Source: Cohnella sp. WQ 127256 (lineage in GTDB: Bacteria > Bacillota > Bacilli > Paenibacillales > Paenibacillaceae). Taken from it: DNA of 64,000 nucleotides. The translations under genes and the position numbers were made by a program. Below the pieces are notes generated by a model. The model did not search any database. It had not been told where the DNA came from and was given only the letters and a program-made list of their open reading frames with translations. The DNA lies in assembly GCF_024519285.1 (NCBI RefSeq), contig NZ_JAMZCY010000009.1, positions 248,001 to 312,000 on the forward strand. The letters run 5' to 3'. Below are positions 27,179 to 34,709 of this stretch, piece after piece; the stretch's first letter is position 1, and each line of letters begins with the position of its first letter.

Positions 27179-28351
27179 CTACACATCCTGAGCTGAGTCG
27201 TCCGCAACCGAGATGAGCAGCTGAGCAGCATGGAGCATCGCTCTCTCCTCGATATCGAAAAGGGGGTGATGGTGTGGTGCGGAGCTCCCATCCTCAACCC
27301 CAGCGCCTACGAAGAAGAAGCAACCGGGCTTCTGTTCCAGATAGTATGAGAAATCCTCACCCGCCATGACTGGTTCGCAGGGTCCTGTAGCCGTCTCCGG
27401 TAGCACCTCAGAGATGATGCGCAGAACTCTCACCGCTTCTTTCGCATCATTAACGACCGGCGGATAACCTTCGAAATAGCGTAGCTTGTATTCGCAATCA
27501 TACATCTCACAGCAATTCTTAACGATCTTTTCCAATCGTTTACGAACTACAGATCGGGTTTCCTTATTAAAGGAACGAATCGTTCCACTTAGCTTACAAC
27601 TTGAAGCAATTACATTATTTGCTGAGCCTGCTGTAAATCGACCAATTGACAGTACCGCCGATTCAAGCGGATTGACATTGCGAGCGACGATTGTCTGAAG
27701 CGCCATAACCAGCGATGCACCCACAACCAGAGCATCTTTGCTTTCATGAGGCAAACCGCCATGTCCGCCTCGCCCTATAATTTCGATCTCAAATTCATCA
27801 GGCGTTGCCATGAAGGGTCCTGGCCTTGTTGTTGCAGTTCCATAGGCTAGCGGCGACCATAAATGGATGCCATAGATCGCATCAACGCCTTCAAGTGCTC
27901 CATCTTCAATCATGCGAATCGCGCCCCCAGGCAATACTTCTTCACCTGGTTGGAACAAGAATACCCGAGTCCCCGCTGTCTCTTCCTTATGAAGGCTATA
28001 ATAACGAGCCACTCCAAGCAACTGTGCCGTATGTCCGTCATGTCCACATGCGTGCATCACTCCGGTAACCGTAGATCGATACGCACATTCCTTTGCATCC
28101 TGAATCGCAAGTGCATCAATATCTGCGCGTAGGGCTATTGTGCGTCCAGGCAAATCGCCTCTCAGCTTAGCCACAATGCCGGTTCCAGCAACACCCCTAC
28201 GTACTTCAAGACCCCAACCCTCCAACAGGTCGGCTATCATTAGAGATGTTTTATATTCTTGGAAAGAAAGCTCTGGGTGTTGATGCAAATGCCGGCGCCA
28301 TTTCACCATATCTTCAAATAGAGACTGTAGTGTTTTTTCATTAACTGTCAA
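27179..28351 (-). CDS. M20-family amidohydrolase / carboxypeptidase
   Basis: The 390-residue enzyme belongs to the M20D amidohydrolases (IAA-amino acid, hippurate or N-acetyl amino acid hydrolases). Visible motifs: WRRHLHQHPELSFQE near residue 20, ALRADIDALAI, the metal-ligand cysteine/histidine segment GVMHACGHDGHTA near residue 98, FQPGEEVLPGGA, and GGHGGLPHE. A TTG at 28351 is preferred because AAAGGGGG lies seven bases upstream, whereas the ATG at 28378 has no site. The actual substrate is unknown. It appears monocistronic. Confidence 0.88.
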   Translation of the reverse strand: MTVNEKTLQSLFEDMVKWRRHLHQHPELSFQEYKTSLMIADLLEGWGLEVRRGVAGTGIVAKLRGDLPGRTIALRADIDALAIQDAKECAYRSTVTGVMHACGHDGHTAQLLGVARYYSLHKEETAGTRVFLFQPGEEVLPGGAIRMIEDGALEGVDAIYGIHLWSPLAYGTATTRPGPFMATPDEFEIEIIGRGGHGGLPHESKDALVVGASLVMALQTIVARNVNPLESAVLSIGRFTAGSANNVIASSCKLSGTIRSFNKETRSVVRKRLEKIVKNCCEMYDCEYKLRYFEGYPPVVNDAKEAVRVLRIISEVLPETATGPCEPVMAGEDFSYYLEQKPGCFFFVGAGVEDGSSAPHHHPLFDIEERAMLHAAQLLISVADDSAQDV

Positions 28352-28576
28352 GGTGGCGCCCCCTTTCCTATGATCCATTAATACGAGAGAATACTCGCAC
28401 TATTGTTACCATTGTATCAGAAAGCTATCGCCTCCGTAACCGCTCCCTAGGGAAGGAAGCTGGAAATTGTCAATGAACGTTCGAACTTGTGATCGACGGC
28501 AGGCTTGCAGAAGGCTCATAAACCGACTATCATGGAAAAGGATAACGCTTTTCGACCTTCCAAAGGAGGATTTTCC

Positions 28577-28921
28577 ATGTTACTTGACAATTCTGGATTA
28601 ATCGGATTACGCAGCGACCTCGGACACCTGGACGAATCCGGTGATAAATTGGGCTTTGTACGCTGGCAGTGGGAATATCGTCGTGCTACATATGACCTTA
28701 AGCTGCACGATCGCACGAACAATGAAGATTATTTCTTACGCATTACGACAAGAGCCGTTGAAGGCAAGCTCGAAAATCCCCATGCTATTCTCGAAGTTGA
28801 AGCTGTCTATATTGGACGAGCAACATTCCCGCATGGTCTCGATTATGAATCTCCGATACCATCAACAATCTTGAATGCTGCAACACAGCGTACGCAGGAA
28901 TTAGTAAAGCTACTGTCCTAG
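28577..28921 (+). CDS. YugN-like family protein
   Basis: This 114-residue protein matches the YugN-like family (unknown function) found in Bacilli: MLLDNSGLIGLRSDLGHLDE, then VRWQWEYRRATYDLKLHDR and a C-terminal FPHGLDYESPIP. The ATG at 28577 has an ideal AAAGGAGG site seven bases upstream; a start at 28505 would add 24 unlike residues. It lies 19 bp before ftsW and is probably co-transcribed with it. The function is not known. Confidence 0.85.
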   Translation: MLLDNSGLIGLRSDLGHLDESGDKLGFVRWQWEYRRATYDLKLHDRTNNEDYFLRITTRAVEGKLENPHAILEVEAVYIGRATFPHGLDYESPIPSTILNAATQRTQELVKLLS

Positions 28922-28940
28922 TGGCACGGAGGAATCAGCG

Positions 28941-30131
28941 ATGAAGACTTCTCCGGAGAGTGGCCAGCGGGGCACGCCAGATTTTCTGTTGCTTATTCTG
29001 ACGCTTCTGCTCGTGGGATTTGGTCTTATCATGGTGTTCAGTGCTAGCTCCAGCATGGCAGTCTCCAAGCCCGCCTACAACAATGACGCCCTTTACTTCG
29101 TGAAGCGCCAGTTGATGTGGGTCGGGCTAGGTGGTTTTATCATGCTTGTGATGATGAACATTCATTTTCAGAAGTACAAGAAGCTATTCGTTTTGTTCTT
29201 TATTGGGACCCTTGTTCTACTTATCCTCGTTCCGATTATCGGGGAGACAAGAAACGGGGCTACAAGTTGGATTGGAGTTGGCACCTTCGGTGTTCAGCCG
29301 ACGGAATTTGCCAAGCTTGCCATCATCCTATATTTAGCTGCTATCATTGCGAAGAAAGACGAGAAATTCCGTGACTTTAAGAAGGGGCTTCTCCCCGTTA
29401 TGCTCGTTGTCGGATTTTTCGCCTTCGTCATAATGTTACAGCCGGATTTCGGCTCTTGTGTTATTCTCGTGCTATGTGCATCTGCTATCGTCATTGCTGG
29501 CGGATCCAACTTGAAGCACATCATGCTGTCATTTGGTGTTCTTCTTGGCCTGGCTGCACTAGGGACAAGCTTATACTTCCTGATAAACCCGGATGCCGAT
29601 TTCGGCTTTCGTGGTGACCGTTTCACAGCCTTCATAGATCCTTTATCAGATCCGGATGGGAGCGGCTATCATATGCTACGTTCTCTTGAGGCTTTCGGAC
29701 ATGGTGGATTAATGGGTACAGGGCTAGGCAATAGTGTTCAGAAATTGTTCTACCTGCCTTATGCATACAATGATTTTATTTTTGCAGTAATCGGTGAAGA
29801 GCTTGGTTTTGTTGGAACAACGATTTTCATTTTGTTTTATATCGTTTTTCTATGGAGAGCCCTTATCGTATCGCTGAGATGTCCGGATATCTACGGTACA
29901 TTAGTCGGGATCGGTCTTGTGTCCCTAATTGCCATTCAAGCACTTATTAACATGGGTGGAGTTAGTGGGGCTATTCCGATCACTGGAGTCACTTTGCCTT
30001 TCATAAGTTATGGGGGTTCCTCTATGCTTACCTTGCTTATTGGCATGGGTGTTCTCCTCAGTATATCTAGAGAGTATAATCGAGTGGGGAAAGCAACCCC
30101 TACGACCAATTCTAGAAGGCACCAAGCCTAA
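28941..30131 (+). CDS. ftsW: FtsW/RodA/SpoVE family peptidoglycan glycosyltransferase, most like FtsW
   Basis: SEDS-family polymerase for septal peptidoglycan. The 396 residues hold ten hydrophobic segments. SEDS hallmarks are present: GATSWIGVGTFGVQPTEFAK near residue 108, the catalytic Asp in MLQPDFGS near residue 166, FGHGGLMGTGLGNSVQK, DFIFAVIGEELG, and the terminal VTLPFISYGGSSML. A GGAGGAA ribosome binding site precedes the ATG. In Bacillus ftsW lies near ylaN, which is also close by here. A bidirectional terminator follows. Confidence 0.92.
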   Translation: MKTSPESGQRGTPDFLLLILTLLLVGFGLIMVFSASSSMAVSKPAYNNDALYFVKRQLMWVGLGGFIMLVMMNIHFQKYKKLFVLFFIGTLVLLILVPIIGETRNGATSWIGVGTFGVQPTEFAKLAIILYLAAIIAKKDEKFRDFKKGLLPVMLVVGFFAFVIMLQPDFGSCVILVLCASAIVIAGGSNLKHIMLSFGVLLGLAALGTSLYFLINPDADFGFRGDRFTAFIDPLSDPDGSGYHMLRSLEAFGHGGLMGTGLGNSVQKLFYLPYAYNDFIFAVIGEELGFVGTTIFILFYIVFLWRALIVSLRCPDIYGTLVGIGLVSLIAIQALINMGGVSGAIPITGVTLPFISYGGSSMLTLLIGMGVLLSISREYNRVGKATPTTNSRRHQA

Positions 30132-30151
30132 CCTCCTATTTTCTAAATTAA

Positions 30152-30194
30152 AAAACGTGATTAAGCGCCGATTCCAGCTGCTTAATCACGTTTT
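30152..30194. terminator. Bidirectional terminator between ftsW and the Asp23-family gene
   Basis: Perfect 15-bp stem AAAACGTGATTAAGC / GCTTAATCACGTTTT with a 13-base loop; the arms supply T runs in both directions. It serves two convergent genes. Confidence 0.85.
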
Positions 30195-30213
30195 AATTTA
30201 TGCTTATTTGCTT

Positions 30214-30591
30214 TTACTTCACGCGATGCGGATCTTCTTGCTCCTCATCCTTGAAGGCTACGCCCTCAACCTTAACGTTTACTTCCACAACATTCAGTCC
30301 AGTCATATTCTCCACAGCTTCCCGAACATTGTCTTGCAGCCTACGGCTGACTTCTTGAATGGGAATACCGTATTGGACAACGATTCTTAAATCAATAGCC
30401 GCCTCGACTTGCCCTACTTCGACGGATACACCCTTTTGCGCATTGCGTCCACTTAACCGTTTGGCTAAGCCTTCCGAGATCCCGCCCGACATAGCGGCAA
30501 CTCCAGGTGTCTCCAATGCAGCTAATCCGGCTATTGTTGCGACGACATCATCAGAAATTCTAATCATTCCTTGTTGCAATTCTTCCGTCAT
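30214..30591 (-). CDS. Asp23/Gls24 family envelope-stress protein
   Basis: The 125-residue protein is a DUF322/Asp23 family member like Bacillus YloU/YqhY. Family features are IRISDDVVATIAGLAALETPG, AAIDLRIVVQYGIPIQEV, and VENMTGLNVVEVNVKVEGV, ending in an acidic/basic tail. Relatives act at the membrane in cell-wall stress or fatty-acid metabolism control; the exact role here is unknown. It is a single gene convergent with ftsW. Confidence 0.88.
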   Translation of the reverse strand: MTEELQQGMIRISDDVVATIAGLAALETPGVAAMSGGISEGLAKRLSGRNAQKGVSVEVGQVEAAIDLRIVVQYGIPIQEVSRRLQDNVREAVENMTGLNVVEVNVKVEGVAFKDEEQEDPHRVK

Positions 30592-30781
30592 GGCGGCTCA
30601 CTCTCCCGAACCTAGTATGCTTCCATTGTAATGGAAGACTAGGTCAGAATCAACCGTAAGCGAACCAACATAACCCATAACAATTATGTTCATCCCTTCG
30701 TTTACTTCATTATATGAATTGGGTATAGTAATAAATGTAAATATTAATACAAAAACCGAAATGGAAGTTGGTGTTTATAGG

Positions 30782-31840
30782 ATGAAAAAGCTGTTTTTTC
30801 CTTTACTTATCGTAACCTTTATCATCAGTGCAGTATCCCATTACATGAAATGGGGAGCCGTACTCGAATTCTCGTTCGCAGGGCTGGCGATTTTGTTTGC
30901 CGCAGGTCTTCTCGGCAAAGCCACAGAATCCGTCGCTCATTATGCTGGTCAACGATTGGGCGGCTTTCTTAACGCTACATTTGGTAACGCTGCAGAGCTT
31001 ATTATCGCTATATTTCTTATCAAGGAAGGGTTATTTGATATCGTTAAAGCAAGCTTAACAGGAGCCATTATCGGTAACCTCTTATTAGTCCTGGGGGTAA
31101 GTGCTTTAGTAGGTGGTTTAAAATTTAAGGAACAGAAGTTTAACGTCCATCTCGCTGGTCAGAATGCCTCTCTGATGCTTCTCGGCATCATTGCTCTGTT
31201 CATTCCGGCAATCTTCGTTAAAACAGAGCATATCTCCGAGCACAACACAATGAATATAAGCATAATCGTTGCTGCCTTACTTATCATTGCTTACGTTGGA
31301 TGGCTCATCTATTCCATGGTGACACACAAGGATATGCTGGAGGATCATGTGGATACCCAAGCCGCTCATGGCGAAGAGCCTGCCTGGTCACGTAATAAAT
31401 CGATTATTTTCCTCGTCGTCGCAACCGTCATGGTCGCTTTCATTAGCGAATGGCTAGTACATACGCTTGACACCTTCTCCTCGCGCTTTGGCTTGTCTGA
31501 ATTGTTCGTAGGTGCGTTTGTAGTCGCCATCGTAGGTAACGCCGCAGAACACAGTGCAGCCGTTATGCTAGCCTTGAAAAACAAAATGGGAGCAGCTATC
31601 GAGATCGCGATTGGAAGCAGCCTGCAAATCGCCTTATTCGTCGCACCCGTACTTGTTTTTATTAGCTTACTCTTCGGCAAAGAAATGAATCTCATCTTCA
31701 CTACAATTGAGCTTGCCGCAATTGCAGTCTCAGTATTGATCGCGACCTCTATTTCTAGGGATGGATCGACGACTTGGTTCGAGGGTAAGCTGCTTCTCAT
31801 TGTATATATTATACTTGGCGTATCTTTTTATTTCGTCTGA
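30782..31840 (+). CDS. Calcium/proton antiporter (CaCA family, ChaA/YfkE-like)
   Basis: The 352-residue membrane protein has eleven or so hydrophobic segments and two CaCA alpha-repeats: FGNAAELIIAIFLIKEGL near residue 68 and VGNAAEHSAAVMLALKNKMG near residue 249, each with the ion-binding Glu. Length equals Bacillus YfkE (351). Start MKKLFFPLLIVTF at 30782 is chosen over a start at 30686 that would add 32 residues from the AT-rich upstream region. An alternating internal acidic loop (DMLEDHVDTQAAHGEE) lies in the middle. It exports Ca2+ in exchange for H+. Confidence 0.9.
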   Translation: MKKLFFPLLIVTFIISAVSHYMKWGAVLEFSFAGLAILFAAGLLGKATESVAHYAGQRLGGFLNATFGNAAELIIAIFLIKEGLFDIVKASLTGAIIGNLLLVLGVSALVGGLKFKEQKFNVHLAGQNASLMLLGIIALFIPAIFVKTEHISEHNTMNISIIVAALLIIAYVGWLIYSMVTHKDMLEDHVDTQAAHGEEPAWSRNKSIIFLVVATVMVAFISEWLVHTLDTFSSRFGLSELFVGAFVVAIVGNAAEHSAAVMLALKNKMGAAIEIAIGSSLQIALFVAPVLVFISLLFGKEMNLIFTTIELAAIAVSVLIATSISRDGSTTWFEGKLLLIVYIILGVSFYFV

Positions 31841-31861
31841 ACAACCTCGGTACAAAAAAGA

Positions 31862-31895
31862 AGAGTAGCACCTGGTGGGGTGCTACTCTATTTTT
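31862..31895 (+). terminator. Intrinsic terminator after the Ca2+/H+ antiporter gene
   Basis: Perfect 11-bp stem AGAGTAGCACC / GGTGCTACTCT then TATTTTT. Its right arm overlaps the last codons of the convergent ylaN gene. Confidence 0.88.
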
Positions 31896-32173
31896 GTTTC
31901 CAACGCTTCGTATAAAATCGCCAGATTGCGTTCCAGCTGGCTAATTAGCAATTTGCCCGCTTCTTCCTCTACTAATCCCGTCCGAACCGCGAAATCAACC
32001 GCTCTCGAGAAGCCGTACATTTGGGTGTCCAGCACTTCCTCATATAGCGGGCATTTACGGGTTGTCAGATTTTCCATCTGGATGGCGATCAATTTCTCGA
32101 TTTTGTCGGCATCTTCCTGAAGTAGACGTGATGCCTTTTCATTCAGATCAATGATTGTATCTGATGCTGCCAT
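31883..32173 (-). CDS. ylaN: YlaN family protein (iron-responsive Fur modulator)
   Basis: The 96-residue protein matches YlaN (DUF1507): EDADKIEKLIAIQMENLTTR, the nearly invariant CPLYEEVLDTQMYGFSRAVD, and FAVRTGLVEEEAGK. Published work in Bacillus/Staphylococcus links YlaN to iron homeostasis through Fur binding; that is family knowledge. The ATG at 32173 is chosen because GGGGG lies seven bases upstream; upstream in-frame ATGs are too close to the site. It is near ftsW, as in Bacillus. Confidence 0.92.
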   Translation of the reverse strand: MAASDTIIDLNEKASRLLQEDADKIEKLIAIQMENLTTRKCPLYEEVLDTQMYGFSRAVDFAVRTGLVEEEAGKLLISQLERNLAILYEALETKIE

Positions 32174-32316
32174 TCCCATTCCCCCTGTGCCCAAACTCCC
32201 AATAAAGAGCTACCTGCTTTGGTCATCATCAAACGTTGCAAGTAAACCATCTCTAGCTATCAGTTTAATATTAGACGATATCGCGCAGAAGTACAAGACG
32301 AGGGTTGCCCTTTATA

Positions 32317-32347
32317 TAAAAACATCTCGTCCTAGAGGACGAGATGT
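32317..32347 (-). terminator. Intrinsic terminator after the HPr-like gene
   Basis: Perfect 12-base complementary arms ACATCTCGTCCT / AGGACGAGATGT, nearly contiguous, followed on the minus strand by TTTTTATAT. Confidence 0.85.
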
Positions 32348-32380
32348 CATGCATAATACGATTTGGTTGCTGATTTTTGA

Positions 32381-32620
32381 CTATTCCACAACTTTAACAT
32401 TCAAGCTATGTTTCGCGAAAATCGCTCCTAATTCCTTCTTTGCTTCTTCGGCATCCGGTCCATGAACGTGAAGTTCATAGGACAGATTACCAACTAACGT
32501 AGTAAACAATCCAAGAATACTTTTGACATCAATATACTTGTTCTCTGCTTGAAGAACGATTGAAGAACGAAACTTGTTAGCAACTTGGGACAATTCTACA
32601 ATAGCTGCGTTGTTAGACAT
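32381..32620 (-). CDS. HPr-like protein lacking the His15 segment
   Basis: This 79-residue protein aligns with HPr/Crh from about HPr residue 13 onward: VANKFRSSIVL corresponds to the segment after the active-site loop and IDVKSILGLF to the KSIMG region containing regulatory Ser46 (here Ser34). The first beta strand and the His15-Ala-Arg-Pro loop are missing; the equivalent positions read SNNAAI. An ideal AGGAGGAG ribosome binding site fixes the ATG, so this is the real N-terminus. It cannot act as a PTS phosphocarrier through His15. Any role would be regulatory, as for Crh, and that is inference. It is a single gene with its own terminator. Confidence 0.78.
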   Translation of the reverse strand: MSNNAAIVELSQVANKFRSSIVLQAENKYIDVKSILGLFTTLVGNLSYELHVHGPDAEEAKKELGAIFAKHSLNVKVVE

Positions 32621-32703
32621 GGTATCTCCTCCTAAATATTAGGCATGCAATCTCTTCCACATCATACCTTGTTCCCCCAAAGTCACGCAAGAGGGGGAAT
32701 GTA

Positions 32704-33819
32704 TTATTTTAGCGATTCTGGGTTAAGCCCTTCTAATTCTGGAATAACGAAAATTCCGTCTTTACGTATTAGCACATCGTCGAAATACACTTCTCCTCCG
32801 CCATATTCTGGTCTTTGAATAAGTACCAAATCCCAATGGATAGAGGATCTGTTGCCATTGTCCGTAACATCATACGCTTGACCTGGCGTGAAATGGAGGC
32901 TTCCGGCGATCTTCTCATCGAACAAGGTGTCTTTCATTGGATGCAAAATATACGGGTTGAATCCCAAACTAAATTCTCCAATATGGCGTGCTCCATCGTC
33001 ACTATCTAGCAGCTCGTTTATACGATCAGTATCATTAGCGGTAGCTTTAATGATTTTACCGTTCTCGAAAGTGAACTTAATGTTCTCGTAAGTAAACCCG
33101 TTATATACACTCGGTGTGTTATAAGCGATCGTTCCGTTGACGGAATCACGAATCGGGCAAGAATACACTTCACCATCCGGAATATTTCGCTCCCCTGAGC
33201 ACTTCTGAGCCCCGATCCCCTTAATAGAAAAGGTCAGATCCGTTTCAGGAGCAACTATCCTAACTTTATCCGTCTTGCTCATCAATTGCTGTAGAGGATC
33301 CATGGCGCGGTCCATCTTAGCATAATCAAGATTGCATACATCAAAATAAAAATCTTCGAACGCTTCCGTGCTCATATTAGCCAATTGAGCCATCGAACTG
33401 TTCGGGTAGCGCAGCACCACCCACTTGGTTTTCTTCACCCGTTGTTCCATATGTACAGGATGCCGATGAATCCGATCAAACAGCTTCATCTTGTCTGCAG
33501 GAACATCAGCCAACTCGTTCACATTCTCTCCGGCACGGATGCCAATGTAGCCCTGCATTTGCTTCATTCGCTCGAGGTCATAGGTAGCCCATGTTGCCAG
33601 TTGCTCTTCATTAGCATTGTTAAGCAGCGTCCTCAATACAGAACGGTCCTCTATTTCAACAAATGGGTTCCCACCTAACCGGGCAACTTCTTCAATTAAG
33701 CATTTCAGTAGCTCGCGCTCGGAACCAATCATTTCAATAAGTACATTATCACCAGGCTGTACCTTTACAGAATATCCCGCCAGATTGGCAGCTAGTTTTT
33801 GTAATCGTGAATCTCGCAT
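32704..33819 (-). CDS. M29-family aminopeptidase (AmpS/PepS type)
   Basis: The 371-residue metallopeptidase resembles AmpS/aminopeptidase II, which trims N-terminal residues from peptides with two metal ions. Metal-binding blocks are GERNIPDGEVYSCP (about residue 212), HIGEFSLGFNP (about 281), EKIAGSLHFTPG and IHWDLVL (about 335). It is somewhat shorter than the roughly 410 residues of the classical enzymes. The start MRDSRLQKLAANLAGYSVKV is standard, with an AAGGAG site. It lies 21 bp downstream of a lipoprotein gene and is probably co-transcribed. Confidence 0.9.
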   Translation of the reverse strand: MRDSRLQKLAANLAGYSVKVQPGDNVLIEMIGSERELLKCLIEEVARLGGNPFVEIEDRSVLRTLLNNANEEQLATWATYDLERMKQMQGYIGIRAGENVNELADVPADKMKLFDRIHRHPVHMEQRVKKTKWVVLRYPNSSMAQLANMSTEAFEDFYFDVCNLDYAKMDRAMDPLQQLMSKTDKVRIVAPETDLTFSIKGIGAQKCSGERNIPDGEVYSCPIRDSVNGTIAYNTPSVYNGFTYENIKFTFENGKIIKATANDTDRINELLDSDDGARHIGEFSLGFNPYILHPMKDTLFDEKIAGSLHFTPGQAYDVTDNGNRSSIHWDLVLIQRPEYGGGEVYFDDVLIRKDGIFVIPELEGLNPESLK

Positions 33820-33840
33820 AATCGGAAAATCTCCTTTACC

Positions 33841-34596
33841 CTATTCGATATTAGACTTACTCATTGTACCACCTTGAGCCTTATTGGTGAAATTCGTTTC
33901 CGATATTCTCTTCTCTTTGTATGACTTGTTATCCCATGTATAAGAGAGTACAGTTTCTTCTTTCAACTGAGATGGAAACCAGCTTCTCGCATCCGCAGTC
34001 CAGTGACACACTGTCGTCACCTGTAGCGTGGACAACGTCGCCTCCAGCCTCATATTTGCCTCGTGCAATATTTGGTCAGCCTTCACTGGATCACCCCGCA
34101 GAAGGTCTTTATCAGCTCCTAGGAGCGCAAGCTCATCTCTTAGCCCTTGAACGACTCGTTCTTTAGCCGTAGCATCCTCTAACTTGATTTCAAATTGAAC
34201 GGGTTGTGAGCTTACAGGATTCTCCGAATAAGAGATAACCGCAGATTTACCTTTTATGGATTCCAATAATTGCAACGGTCGATAAGCTGTCTTCTGTTGA
34301 GAATTGGCAGAGGTTGAGGTAGATAACGTATCTGAGTTTTTCCATTGCAGCTTTAGATTCCCATGCGAGGTCACCTCCCCCTCATAAGCATCCTTCCTGC
34401 GGACAGTGCCGCTCGGGTCGAACATAGATACTTCCCCAGTGAATTCGTAGCTCTCACTCCCTGACAGTGCAGATGCAGATAAGGCAAAGGCTTCATTCGC
34501 AGACAATTGGGACGGACTATTCATGCAACCCTGAACGTTAAGCAATAGTAGCGCTGCGCCACCTATCACGACAAACCTCCATTTCCTATCCTTCAA
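33841..34596 (-). CDS. Uncharacterised lipoprotein
   Basis: I do not recognise the family. The 251-residue protein starts at a TTG with a strong GGAGGG site and has a lipoprotein signal (FVVIGGAALLLLNVQGCMNS, lipid cysteine near residue 24). The mature part is beta-rich and hydrophilic with the segment SGSESYEFTGEVSMFDPSG, which resembles LolA/LppX-like or sporulation-associated lipoproteins in style only, plus a tryptophan-rich part near the C-terminus. It is 21 bp upstream of the M29 aminopeptidase gene, so the two may be one unit. Confidence 0.7.
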   Translation of the reverse strand: MKDRKWRFVVIGGAALLLLNVQGCMNSPSQLSANEAFALSASALSGSESYEFTGEVSMFDPSGTVRRKDAYEGEVTSHGNLKLQWKNSDTLSTSTSANSQQKTAYRPLQLLESIKGKSAVISYSENPVSSQPVQFEIKLEDATAKERVVQGLRDELALLGADKDLLRGDPVKADQILHEANMRLEATLSTLQVTTVCHWTADARSWFPSQLKEETVLSYTWDNKSYKEKRISETNFTNKAQGGTMSKSNIE

Positions 34597-34656
34597 GACA
34601 ATCCCTCCTTACTTTACTCCGTATCGTCTCCCCTTTTGCCCCGTATATACAAACAA

Positions 34657-34697
34657 AAGAAGCTTACTTGAAGTCATGTGACTTCTAGCAAGCTTCG
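34657..34697 (-). terminator. Intrinsic terminator after the GGDEF gene
   Basis: Long imperfect hairpin, GAAGCTTAC-TGAAGTC paired with GACTTC-AGCAAGCTTC (about 16 paired bases), followed on the minus strand by TTTTG and more T. Confidence 0.75.
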
Positions 34698-34709
34698 TAA
34701 CAAGAAAAT

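Noticed and set aside
28440..28500. LexA-type box (GAACGTTCGAAC) before the YugN-like gene
   Set aside because: The arms are in the wrong order for the Bacillus SOS box (CGAAC-n4-GTTCG), and the downstream gene has no DNA repair link.
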